Shown in pieces: positions 25,564 through 32,276 of a DNA stretch of 64,000 nucleotides (positions are counted from its first letter, which is position 1; every line of letters starts with the position of its first letter). The notes beneath the pieces are model-generated. The model was not told where the DNA came from. It searched no databases and saw only the letters and a program-made list of their open reading frames with translations. The position numbers were made by a program, and so were the translations under genes. This DNA is from a virus. The stretch is taken from IMG/VR virus record IMGVR_UViG_3300021963_000040, positions 62,001-126,000 of that record, one strand, 5' to 3'.

Positions 25564-25588
25564 AAAGGGCCTTAGGGCCCTTTTTATT
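25564..25588 (+). terminator. intrinsic terminator
   Basis: AAAGGGCC and GGCCCTTT form a short-loop stem followed by T-rich DNA, closing the outer-membrane-protein transcript. Confidence 0.9.
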
Positions 25589-25654
25589 TGTGATCTAGAT
25601 ATTAAATATTTTTGCTCGTGTTATATACACACATTCACACACAAGGAGAAAAAT

Positions 25655-25882
25655 ATGAGCAAAACACCTTACGAGATTCGTCTCGAACTTTTGAAAATGG
25701 CTAACGAAATCCTCGCAACGCCAATCTTCCAATCTCGCGATGCGAAGTTACAAGAATATCATTCTAAGTTAACAGATACTAATCGTGATTCTTTGGCATT
25801 TCCAACTTTACCAGATTTTCCGTCTAGCACAGATATTGTTGCTAAAGCCGAAGAACTGAAAAAGTTTGTCGATATGGCATAA
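25655..25882 (+). CDS. small protein, YEIRLELLKMA family
   Basis: A 75-residue protein with YEIRLELLKMANEIL at the N-terminus and KAEELKKFVD at the end. A paralogue at 45043 has YEIRLELLKMAKDFL and KATELNKFVN. The two probably form short helical proteins of one family, known only as unknowns in T4-like phages. The SD is AAGGAGAA. Confidence 0.7.
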   Translation: MSKTPYEIRLELLKMANEILATPIFQSRDAKLQEYHSKLTDTNRDSLAFPTLPDFPSSTDIVAKAEELKKFVDMA

Positions 25883-25890
25883 TGAACATA

Positions 25891-25917
25891 TAGAGACTTG
25901 ACAGTCTCTATATTTTT
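25891..25917 (+). terminator. intrinsic terminator whose loop holds a -35 box
   Basis: TAGAGACT, TGAC loop and AGTCTCTA form a perfect 8-bp stem followed by TATTTTT. The -35 TTGACA of the tRNA promoter spans the loop and adjoining stem bases. Confidence 0.8.
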
Positions 25918-25926
25918 ACATACAAT
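25898..25926 (+). promoter_or_regulatory. sigma70-type promoter of the tRNA transcript
   Basis: TTGACA, a 17-base spacer and TACAAT. The -35 is embedded in the terminator hairpin of the preceding gene. Confidence 0.82.
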
Positions 25927-25979
25927 ATAGACATGGTTTGGTAGTTTCCCATCATGGACCCCTCCAAAAAACTACCAAT

Positions 25980-26055
25980 GCGTCTGTAGCTAAGTGGAAC
26001 AGCAGAAGCCTCTAAAACTTCAGAAGCGTGGGTTCGATTCCCACCAGACGCACCA
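25980..26055 (+). tRNA. tRNA with CUA anticodon, amber suppressor-like
   Basis: A 76-base cloverleaf with acceptor GCGTCTG/CAGACGC, D-arm GCT/AGC, T-arm GTGGG/CCCAC, discriminator A and an encoded CCA. The anticodon arm is GAAGC, loop CTCTAAA, ACTTC; loop positions 34-36 are CTA, which reads UAG. The loop is the same as that of the E. coli supF suppressor. The short variable loop excludes Leu, Ser and Tyr types; amino-acid identity is not clear. Pair 31-39 is a C-A mismatch. Its relevance is strengthened by the gene at 29437 with an in-frame UAG. Confidence 0.88.
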
Positions 26056-26072
26056 ATTTAAAGGTAGTGCAT

Positions 26073-26303
26073 ATGGATATGGACAATGCGGCAGTATTTT
26101 TAGGTGGTACAATCTTGTATGCACTAGCATGTATTATAATTTTAATAGCGATAGTTATAGCAAATAATATTATACACAAGTACTGGAAATCATTTGGATG
26201 GAAGTTAACCCCTGCTTATTGGGACCATCCTACCCCTCAATTTATGACCAAAGAGGAAGCAGAAAAAATTGCTCCTCACTTAGAAGCAGAAAGTAAAAAA
26301 TGA
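26073..26303 (+). CDS. small membrane protein
   Basis: A 76-residue protein from ATG 26073; the longer frame from 26028 runs back into the tRNA and is rejected. One hydrophobic helix lies at about 7-33 (VFLGGTILYALACIIILIAIVIANNII). A cytoplasmic tail with WKLTPAYWDHPTPQF and an acidic end follows. The SD is TAAAGGTAG. Function unknown. Confidence 0.6.
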   Translation: MDMDNAAVFLGGTILYALACIIILIAIVIANNIIHKYWKSFGWKLTPAYWDHPTPQFMTKEEAEKIAPHLEAESKK

Positions 26304-26461
26304 CTATACGAGAACTAATGGTTGAATACATTCTGTTTGCATTTACAGAGGAAGAACTGTTAACAAAGTTTCATGTGTCCGAGGAAGAACTTCCTGGCCT
26401 TGCAGATGTTGATCTATTAGAAATTTATGATCAAACATTATTGACCCCAATAGAACAATAG
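26300..26461 (+). CDS. small acidic protein
   Basis: A 53-residue ORF in ATGA overlap with the membrane protein. It is acidic and helical (FTEEELLTKFHVSEEELPGL reads like a short HTH-like or coiled unit). It ends in TAG, and read-through would run into the Pho box, so TAG is a true stop here. Confidence 0.5.
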   Translation: MTIRELMVEYILFAFTEEELLTKFHVSEEELPGLADVDLLEIYDQTLLTPIEQ

Positions 26462-26498
26462 TACAGAATGCGGTACTGCATTAGAAATATTCGCATAA

Positions 26499-26527
26499 CT
26501 GTAATCGAATTGTAATCTTCTTTTAAT
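26499..26527 (+). promoter_or_regulatory. Pho box upstream of pstS
   Basis: CTGTAAT, TTGTAAT and TTTTAAT recur at exact 11-base intervals (26499, 26510, 26521), the spacing of PhoB-binding 7-mers. This implies induction by the host PhoR/PhoB system under phosphate starvation. PhoB control of phage pstS is established for marine cyanophages. Confidence 0.85.
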
Positions 26528-26577
26528 TAAATAGATTGTGCAATCGCACAATCACTTAACCCTTAAGGAGATTACAA

Positions 26578-27561
26578 GTGAAAAAATTATTCGTGACACT
26601 ACTGGCGGCTTTGGCCGTTTCAGCACAAGCACAGCAAATAGCCGGTGCAGGAGCAACATTTCCTGCTCCGGTTTATTCTAAGTGGGCTTCAGAATACCAC
26701 AAAGAAACTAAAGTACAAATCAACTACGGCCCATTAGGTTCTGCAGGCGGTATCAAACAATTAGAAGCTAATACAGTTAGCTTTGGCGCCACTGACGATC
26801 CTATGAGCGTAGAAGATCTTAACAAGAGAGGGTGGCATCAGTTTCCTGCAGTCATAGGCGGGGTGGTACTGGTTGTTAACCTTAAAGGATTCCAACCCGG
26901 AGAAATCGTTCTTGACGGACAGACAGTAGCAGACATCTATGAAGGCAAAATTCTAAATTGGAACGATCCTAAGATTGCAAAACTTAATCCTAAATTAAAA
27001 TTACCAGACCAACCTATCACTGCGGTAATTAGAGCAGACGGATCTGGAACTACTGCGGTGTTTACAGACTACTTGTCACAGGTCAGCAAGAGTTTTAAAG
27101 AAAGCACTGGTGTAGGTAAGATGGTTAGTTGGAAACTAAAGCAAGTCAGTGCAGGTAAAGGTAACGCAGGTGTTGCCGCAATGGTACAGAACATGAACGG
27201 TGCCATTGGTTATGTTGAATATGCCTTTGCCAAACAAGGTAAGATGACACACGTAGCAATGTTAAACAAAGGCAAAGTCATACAGCCCGACGACTTAACA
27301 TTCAAACAAGCCACAAGTTCTGCTAATTGGAACACTCCAGGAATGGCTGTAAACTTAACCAACAAGGATGGTTGGCCAATCACAGCCGCTACCTTTGTGT
27401 TAGTATACAAAGAAGGCAATGCCAAGACACAGGATGTATTAAAATTCTTTGACTGGGCATTTACCAAAGGCGACAAGATGGCAGAAGACCTAGACTATGT
27501 ACCTTTACCTGACAAAGTAAAAGCACAGATCCGAGCAGACTGGGCAAAGAACATCAAATAG
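26578..27561 (+). CDS. pstS: periplasmic phosphate-binding protein PstS
   Basis: A 327-residue phosphate-binding lipid-free periplasmic protein. A signal peptide (MKKLFVTLLAALAVSAQA) precedes the diagnostic GAGATFPAPVYSKW. The phosphate-contact segments LGSAGG, RADGSGT and GKGNAGVA are all present. It would load phosphate onto the host PstCAB transporter during infection. The start is GTG with an AAGGAGAT SD. A Pho box lies upstream. The stop is TAG and overlaps a convergent small gene. Confidence 0.97.
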   Translation: MKKLFVTLLAALAVSAQAQQIAGAGATFPAPVYSKWASEYHKETKVQINYGPLGSAGGIKQLEANTVSFGATDDPMSVEDLNKRGWHQFPAVIGGVVLVVNLKGFQPGEIVLDGQTVADIYEGKILNWNDPKIAKLNPKLKLPDQPITAVIRADGSGTTAVFTDYLSQVSKSFKESTGVGKMVSWKLKQVSAGKGNAGVAAMVQNMNGAIGYVEYAFAKQGKMTHVAMLNKGKVIQPDDLTFKQATSSANWNTPGMAVNLTNKDGWPITAATFVLVYKEGNAKTQDVLKFFDWAFTKGDKMAEDLDYVPLPDKVKAQIRADWAKNIK

Positions 27562-27730
27562 TCCTACCCCACTCTACTTTCATCCATAGTCTTTCGTGAA
27601 AATAATAGGCAACCAATAATATAAGTTGGATGCCTATTGCTATTTTTAAACCTACTATAGGTATTGTTATTGCTAATGCTATTAATCTGAATGTGATTGC
27701 TCTTATAATTGTACGTGTTTTTGTTTCCAT
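27554..27730 (-). CDS. DUF2061-like small membrane protein
   Basis: A 58-residue minus-strand ORF, starting METKTRTIIRAITFRLIALAI and containing YYFHERLWMKVEWG. The KaitfR...YYfHERlW.ki.WG pattern is the signature of DUF2061 membrane proteins, which have two short helices. It lies downstream of terC on the same strand beyond a terminator and overlaps the end of pstS by 8 bases, convergently. Function unknown. Confidence 0.75.
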   Translation of the reverse strand: METKTRTIIRAITFRLIALAITIPIVGLKIAIGIQLILLVAYYFHERLWMKVEWGRTI

Positions 27731-27744
27731 CTATACTCCAAAAT

Positions 27745-27768
27745 AAAAGCCCCTTGCGGGGCTTTTTT
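27745..27768. terminator. bidirectional intrinsic terminator
   Basis: AAAAGCCCC, a four-base loop and GGGGCTTTT, with T-runs on both strands. It ends terC on the minus strand and stops plus-strand read-through from pstS. Confidence 0.9.
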
Positions 27769-28441
27769 AATTTTTCTTTCTTATTTCTGTTCGGTAATAC
27801 TGTTTAGCAGTAAGAATGACAGCGCCTATAAACGGCAATATCTTTTCAACAAAATCGTGTAACGGATCGTTCCACTTGTCAATGAATGGTTCGTGTACTA
27901 TCATATTTCCTGCAATGTAATATAAAACAAATGCGCCTACATAAATCGCGCTGGGATATTTATCAAGTATACTTGAAACTAGCGTACTTCCGAACAAGAT
28001 GATAGGAACGCTAATCAACAAACCGGCAATGATTAAAATCCAGTTACCGCTGGCCGCACCTGCGATAGCTAGAGCATTATCTAGGCCCATAACAGCATCT
28101 GCCATAACGATTGTACCCATTGCTCCCCAGAATGTTGTAGCGGCTTTGACATTGCTGTGATCGTTGTTGTTTGAAGTTAACTTCCATGCAATATAGACTA
28201 GCATAAGTCCGCCTACTAAACGTAGTCCAGGAATCATTAACAGATAGGTTAATGCGGCAACACAGGCAAAGCGTACACCTACAGCACCAAATGTTCCCCA
28301 TAACATGGCTCGCTTGCGTAAATGTTCTGGTAGTTGTTTAGACGCCATTGCTATAACTAGTGCGTTTTCACCGCCTAATACAACGTCTATTAAGATAATG
28401 GCCAACAAGGCCCACAAGAATTGAATCGAGAGTAGTTCCAT
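27767..28441 (-). CDS. TerC/Alx-family membrane protein
   Basis: A 224-residue integral membrane protein with about seven hydrophobic helices. The two acidic repeats typical of the family are DVVLGGENALVIAMA (about 20-34) and DAVMGLDNALAIAGA (about 115-129). TerC/Alx proteins are linked to manganese export and tellurite resistance. An AAGGAAA SD precedes the ATG, and a yybP-ykoY-type riboswitch forms the leader. This combination is normal in bacteria and unusual in a phage. Confidence 0.92.
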   Translation of the reverse strand: MELLSIQFLWALLAIILIDVVLGGENALVIAMASKQLPEHLRKRAMLWGTFGAVGVRFACVAALTYLLMIPGLRLVGGLMLVYIAWKLTSNNNDHSNVKAATTFWGAMGTIVMADAVMGLDNALAIAGAASGNWILIIAGLLISVPIILFGSTLVSSILDKYPSAIYVGAFVLYYIAGNMIVHEPFIDKWNDPLHDFVEKILPFIGAVILTAKQYYRTEIRKKN

Positions 28442-28459
28442 TTTAGTTTCCTTTAAAAT

Positions 28460-28537
28460 GGTCTCGTCTCTTTGTCCATATACCGGGCTAGGCCGTATTG
28501 ACGATATATGGAGCCTTTGCAGGCTAACTACTCCCCG
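28460..28537 (-). promoter_or_regulatory. yybP-ykoY-type manganese riboswitch candidate
   Basis: Read on the minus strand, the terC leader begins GGGGAGTAG, contains two hairpin-forming segments, and ends GAGACGAGACC just before the SD. These are the two conserved strands of the yybP-ykoY metal-binding site, whose known ligand is Mn2+. Position directly upstream of a TerC/Alx gene matches known examples. A covariance-model match (RF00080) would confirm it. Confidence 0.8.
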
Positions 28538-28540
28538 AGA

Positions 28541-28557
28541 GTATTTATACTAAATAC
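28541..28557. promoter_or_regulatory. palindromic TAAATA element between divergent units
   Basis: GTATTTA, TAC and TAAATAC form a perfect 7-bp inverted repeat between riboswitch-terC (minus) and the 28561 gene (plus). Each strand carries a TAAATA late-promoter core, so it could fire both ways. Confidence 0.42.
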
Positions 28558-28560
28558 CAG

Positions 28561-29205
28561 ATGAGGGGCCGAATTGCATTATTTTTACATCAACCATATT
28601 GCTCCGTGCAAAGCGGAAATGGTATTATGCAAGCGTTAGGCGACCATTACAATTTTAAAATTTTTACCCGCCATGATCTAGAGCGGGATTTTTTTGACAA
28701 TGTAGATATGATTTGCTTTCCGGGCGGCCTTGGAGATGCTAGTAATTTTAATTATCTCACAAAAGAACATAAAACTAGGATAAAAAACTTTGTTCGTAAT
28801 GGCGGGGCATATTTAGGAATATGTATGGGTGCATATTGGGCAGGCTCGGAATATTTTAATCTATTACACAATGTCAACGCAGTTCAATATCTTACACGCC
28901 CAGGAACCGATACTCGTCGCCCTCATGCTAAAAATTTAGAAGTTACTTGGAACGGGAAACAAGAAAAAATGTTTTGGTATGACGGATGCGCCTTAGTAGG
29001 AGATGAGTCAAAATTTAAAACTGTTGCCCGTTATGCTAACGGTGATCCAATGGCAATAATACAAGGTCGAGTAGGTCTAATAGGATGCCATCCCGAAAGC
29101 GAGCAACATTGGTATGATATGTACAGCTGGATGAAAGGTAAATTTCATCAAGGGCGTCATTACCCGTTGCTTTTAGATTTTGTAGACAGTATACTTAAGG
29201 TATGA
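28561..29205 (+). CDS. class I glutamine amidotransferase-like protein (BPL_N type)
   Basis: A 214-residue GATase-fold protein. Nucleophile C88 lies in GGAYLGICMGAYWAG, with H177 and E179 in GCHPESEQHW, completing a Cys-His-Glu triad. FPGGLGDAS precedes it. The closest family I recognise is the N-terminal domain found with biotin-protein ligases. The ATG lies four bases after a TAAATA motif, so the message may be leaderless; an AUU at 28573 behind GAGGGG is a weaker alternative start. Confidence 0.75.
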   Translation: MRGRIALFLHQPYCSVQSGNGIMQALGDHYNFKIFTRHDLERDFFDNVDMICFPGGLGDASNFNYLTKEHKTRIKNFVRNGGAYLGICMGAYWAGSEYFNLLHNVNAVQYLTRPGTDTRRPHAKNLEVTWNGKQEKMFWYDGCALVGDESKFKTVARYANGDPMAIIQGRVGLIGCHPESEQHWYDMYSWMKGKFHQGRHYPLLLDFVDSILKV

Positions 29206-29435
29206 GCAATCTTAAAGACTACTTTGACAAGCAAGAAAGATATCAGCCTAAGTGGGAATATGGTACTCGCGTGTTTGGGCACTGGAACAAGATTCCTTTT
29301 ATCGGAATGGTTATTGCTGACAGAGAAAAAGATTATATCTTAGTACAAACAGACTTGCCTATAAAACTGAAAGACAATATACATAATATTGTGATCGTTA
29401 AACACAAAGACATTAAACCACTAAAGGAGTATTGA
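29202..29435 (+). CDS. small beta-rich hypothetical protein
   Basis: A 77-residue protein in ATGA overlap with the GATase gene. KWEYGTRVFGHWNKIPFIGMVIAD reads like a small SH3-like barrel. It is followed by the amber-containing gene, whose SD lies inside the end of this gene. Confidence 0.65.
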   Translation: MSNLKDYFDKQERYQPKWEYGTRVFGHWNKIPFIGMVIADREKDYILVQTDLPIKLKDNIHNIVIVKHKDIKPLKEY

Positions 29436-29436
29436 T

Positions 29437-30015
29437 ATGTCATAGATTGAAATTGCATGTGAAGACCTAGTTTTTCACTTTAACAAAAAGCACTTGGAAG
29501 ATCCTACAATTCCAATGTGGGTGCTTAAAACACATGGTGAATCCTACTACGTACATCACGTAGATAGCACATTACCGTGGACCACAAAAGAAACTCCCGA
29601 CAACCCTCATACTAAAGGTAGCTTAAAGTTTAAGCGATGTTTGCTCACAATTGATGCGGACAATACAGCTAAAATCGAAAAGCTAACCATCTACGATAAA
29701 ATCCGCTTACGTAACCAAAAGCTAGGCATTACTCGTATCATGTGGACTAGCCATCAGTTCGAGTTAGCTCTTAAGGAAGAAGGTATCAAACATAGTCCGT
29801 TCAAACGCATTCACGGTGCCTGTAGTACAGCTTATACAGTATGTGATTTACACGACAAACATGATGCAATGATGTTGGGGCTAAAATATCCTGGTAAGTT
29901 TAGAGTTCTTATGCCAAACGAGCCACAGTACCGTGCTTATGACGATAAAAAGTTATGGGAAAAGTTACAGACTGAGTATAACGAGTGGCCTGAGGACGAA
30001 GATGATGACGAGTAA
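29437..30015 (+). CDS. hypothetical protein with in-frame UAG as third codon
   Basis: Reading from ATG 29437 gives Met-Ser-UAG-Ile-Glu-Ile-Ala-Cys-Glu-Asp-Leu, then an open frame to TAA at 30015 (192 codons before the stop). An AAGGAG SD lies at ideal spacing before this ATG. The 16 codons after the UAG look coding and continue into a well-formed protein (HFNKKHLEDPTIPMWVLK). The next in-frame ATG lies about 75 bases further on and has no SD. Synthesis would need UAG read-through, which the tRNA(CUA) at 25980 could supply; a CAG-to-TAG mutation or an assembly error is the alternative. The protein itself is of unknown function with an acidic C-terminus. Confidence 0.72.
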
Positions 30016-30029
30016 TGTTACCAAATAGG

Positions 30030-30057
30030 TTGCAAAATTATTAAAACGTCTTATAAT
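30030..30057 (+). promoter_or_regulatory. candidate sigma70-type promoter
   Basis: TTGCAA, a 16-base spacer and TATAAT, 60 bases before the 30118 gene. Confidence 0.5.
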
Positions 30058-30117
30058 AGAATGTGATAGACCACTAAATAAAGCATACGATTGCTCTAAG
30101 TTAATACTCTAAACTAT

Positions 30118-30474
30118 ATGACTGATATTTTTGACTGCCTAAACTGTGGAAGGGAGAATCCTGTAAAAGGTGCAAACTACACAAACAAGTATTGCAACAA
30201 CCATTGCCAACAGCAACACAGGAAAAAACTTCTAACGGAAAAACGCATCCAAGAATGGAAGTCGAGTTGTGGATTGTATGTATGGAAAGAAGTTCCTGAT
30301 TACATCCAAGACTATTTAATTAAAGAACGTGGACACAAGTGCGAAGTATGCGGCATCACTGAATGGCAAGGTCACCCTGCGCCATTGACGGTAACGCAAA
30401 AGGATCGCGACACGTACAATAATGTTGAGAGTAACTTAGAAGTCATTTGCTATAACTGCTTATCGCAAAAATAA
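30118..30474 (+). CDS. HNH-like zinc-finger protein lacking the catalytic His
   Basis: A 118-residue protein with two Cys pairs near the N-terminus (CLNC, later CNNHC) and a C-terminal HNH-like unit CEVCG ... NLEVICYNCLSQK. In active HNH enzymes the segment before the second Cys pair carries a D-H-(I/L)-D/N-G motif. Here it reads VTQKDRDTYNN with no His, so nuclease activity is doubtful and a DNA-binding role is more likely. Confidence 0.72.
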   Translation: MTDIFDCLNCGRENPVKGANYTNKYCNNHCQQQHRKKLLTEKRIQEWKSSCGLYVWKEVPDYIQDYLIKERGHKCEVCGITEWQGHPAPLTVTQKDRDTYNNVESNLEVICYNCLSQK

Positions 30475-30501
30475 TTTCATTTTAACACAAGGAGAACTTA
30501 A

Positions 30502-31041
30502 ATGAAAACCGTAGGTAATAAATTGGATTCGTTCGTCATCACTGGCGTTAAGCCAGGACAACCAGAAGATGCGTTCTTCGACATCACCGAGGAATCATTC
30601 CCTGGCAAGTGGAAAGTAATTGTTTACTATCCAAAGGACTTTACATTTGTATGTCCTACAGAAATCGTAGCATACGACAAGTTAGCACAAGACTTTGCTG
30701 ACCGTGACGCAGTATTGCTAACTGGTTCAACAGACAACGAGTTCTGTAAAGTGGCTTGGCAAAAGGCTCACCCGGATCTACAAAAGATCACTCACACACA
30801 ATTTGCTGACACACAGCGTGGTGAGAAAAGCCTAATTGAGCAACTAGGGGTATTCTATGCTCCAGCAGGCGCGGCTCTTCGTGCAACTTTCATTGTTGAT
30901 CCTAACAACGAAATCCAGCACGTTACAGTCAACAACTTGAACGTTGGTCGTAGCCCAGAAGAAACACTTCGTGTTCTTGATGCGCTACAAACTGGCGAAC
31001 TATGTGCTTGTAACCGTACAGTAGGCGGCGAGACACTATAA
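30502..31041 (+). CDS. ahpC: typical 2-Cys peroxiredoxin, AhpC-like
   Basis: A 179-residue peroxiredoxin that reduces hydrogen peroxide and organic peroxides. The peroxidatic site is FTFVCPTE with C51, and the resolving Cys is in GELCACNR (C168, with an extra C170). The length matches AhpC. Its stop overlaps the ATG of the next gene (TAATG), and an AhpD homologue follows, forming a complete peroxide-defence cassette. The SD is AAGGAGAA. Confidence 0.95.
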   Translation: MKTVGNKLDSFVITGVKPGQPEDAFFDITEESFPGKWKVIVYYPKDFTFVCPTEIVAYDKLAQDFADRDAVLLTGSTDNEFCKVAWQKAHPDLQKITHTQFADTQRGEKSLIEQLGVFYAPAGAALRATFIVDPNNEIQHVTVNNLNVGRSPEETLRVLDALQTGELCACNRTVGGETL

Positions 31042-31664
31042 TGTTAGAAACCATCTGCGAAACAATGGTAGATGCATATCGTCGTAACTGGATTACTAGT
31101 CGCGACGGTAACGTTAGCATACGCCACCACGATCGTGATCATTTTTATATCACACCTAGTGGTGTGCGTAAGCAGACACTTCAGCCAGATCAATTTAAAA
31201 AGATTGGTATTTCTAATGATGGGTCTTACTGGACGGATTTGAAGTATACAGACATCAGTAGCAACTTGAACCCCAGCGGAGAGATTCCCTTACACTTTGG
31301 TCTACAACGAGCAATGGGTCAACATAGCAATGATGTACGTGTAGTCATGCACTTTCATCCAACGTATTGTGTTGCGGCCATGCACGCCGGGATAGATCTA
31401 AGCACTATTGTTAATGACTTTCCTGAGCTAAGTCGTTACACTAAAGTGGCACCAAATGTACCCGACGTTCCACCTATCAGTCAAGAGCTTGCAGATTGTT
31501 GTCATGAGAATCTACAGTTAGACGACTTGGGCAATATTGCTTATGATATAGTAGGAATTAAAGGGCACGGTGTTGTTGCCATTGATACTAGTCCATGGCG
31601 AGCGTTTGAACATATCGAACGTCTAGAACATATTTGTAAAATTGTATTAGCATCAAGGAGATAA
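31041..31664 (+). CDS. class II aldolase/adducin-domain protein
   Basis: A 207-residue metal-dependent aldolase-fold protein. Zn ligands H104 and H106 lie in MHFHPTY, with H176 in KGHGVVA, and a conserved Glu81 in PSGEIPLH. This is the layout of fuculose-phosphate aldolase and methylthioribulose-phosphate dehydratase relatives; the substrate cannot be told. It is translationally coupled to ahpC and three bases before ahpD, so a role linked to carbonyl or sugar-phosphate damage is possible. Confidence 0.88.
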   Translation: MLETICETMVDAYRRNWITSRDGNVSIRHHDRDHFYITPSGVRKQTLQPDQFKKIGISNDGSYWTDLKYTDISSNLNPSGEIPLHFGLQRAMGQHSNDVRVVMHFHPTYCVAAMHAGIDLSTIVNDFPELSRYTKVAPNVPDVPPISQELADCCHENLQLDDLGNIAYDIVGIKGHGVVAIDTSPWRAFEHIERLEHICKIVLASRR

Positions 31665-31666
31665 GA

Positions 31667-32173
31667 ATGAGTTTTATTGAAACAGTAAAAGGGGCATTGC
31701 CCGACTATGCAAAAGATACAAGATTAAATCTTGATGCTGTTCTTTTGCGTAGTACATTAGATGCTGATGTAGCTATTGGTTGTGCTGTAGCCGCACTAGC
31801 CGCAACAGGCAATGGCAAAGTATTAAGTATCTTGTTAGCAGATGCTCCTGTACATGCAGAGTCAGCAATGACAGCCGCAAGTATCATGGCACAAAACAAC
31901 GTTTGGTATCCATATGTTGAGATGGCAGATGATGAACAGCTAAAAGGATTGCCAGCACAGCTACGCATGAACGCTATCGCGAGTCACGGCGGAACTACCA
32001 AGGCAAACTTTGAAGCATTTAGTCTTGCCGCAAGTATTGTAGGCAAATGTCATTTCTGCGTTAAGGCACACTATGACACACTCAAGAAGGAAGGCTACAC
32101 CGTAGAACAACTTCGAGACATTGGTCGTATTGCCGCAGTAATGAATAGTGTTGCTAAAGTATTAAACAGTTAA
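31667..32173 (+). CDS. ahpD: AhpD-like alkylhydroperoxidase
   Basis: A 168-residue helical protein with the CxxC-xxx-H active site (C128, C131, H135 in KCHFCVKAH). AhpD reduces peroxides and can recycle AhpC through its CxxC. It has an SD (AAGGAGAT) overlapping the aldolase end and is the last gene of a three-gene operon, closed by the terminator at 32203. Confidence 0.92.
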   Translation: MSFIETVKGALPDYAKDTRLNLDAVLLRSTLDADVAIGCAVAALAATGNGKVLSILLADAPVHAESAMTAASIMAQNNVWYPYVEMADDEQLKGLPAQLRMNAIASHGGTTKANFEAFSLAASIVGKCHFCVKAHYDTLKKEGYTVEQLRDIGRIAAVMNSVAKVLNS

Positions 32174-32202
32174 TATTTGAGTTAATTGTCCAAAATATAT
32201 CT

Positions 32203-32232
32203 AAAAAGGGGTATTGACGTACCCCTTTTTTT
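32203..32232 (+). terminator. intrinsic terminator with -35 hexamer as its loop
   Basis: AAAAAGGGGTA and TACCCCTTTTT form a perfect 11-bp stem. The six-base loop is TTGACG, the -35 of the next promoter. Confidence 0.92.
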
Positions 32233-32242
32233 ATTGTATAAT
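32214..32242 (+). promoter_or_regulatory. sigma70-type promoter nested in a terminator
   Basis: TTGACG, a 17-base spacer and TATAAT; it drives the AAA+ gene at 32277. Confidence 0.88.
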
Positions 32243-32276
32243 AAGGCTACATAAACAAACCGTAATTGGATTTTTA

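Noticed and set aside
26028-26072. Extended N-terminus of the small membrane protein
   Set aside because: The extension overlaps the tRNA 3' half; ATG 26073 has an SD.
21517-29205. Split asparagine synthetase from the PP-loop protein and the GATase-like protein
   Set aside because: AsnB uses a class II, N-terminal-Cys glutaminase. The 28561 protein is a class I triad fold and is 6 kb away under other control.
30502-32173. Host contamination or chimeric contig for the ahp operon, clpX-infC-rpsU or curli genes
   Set aside because: The genes are interleaved with phage-type genes, share the same overlap style, AT-richness and promoter types, and no junction is visible. Read coverage was not available, so this is not fully excluded.
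32214-32276. Extended N-terminus of the AAA+ gene
   Set aside because: The extension covers a terminator and the promoter; ATG 32277 fits the transcript.
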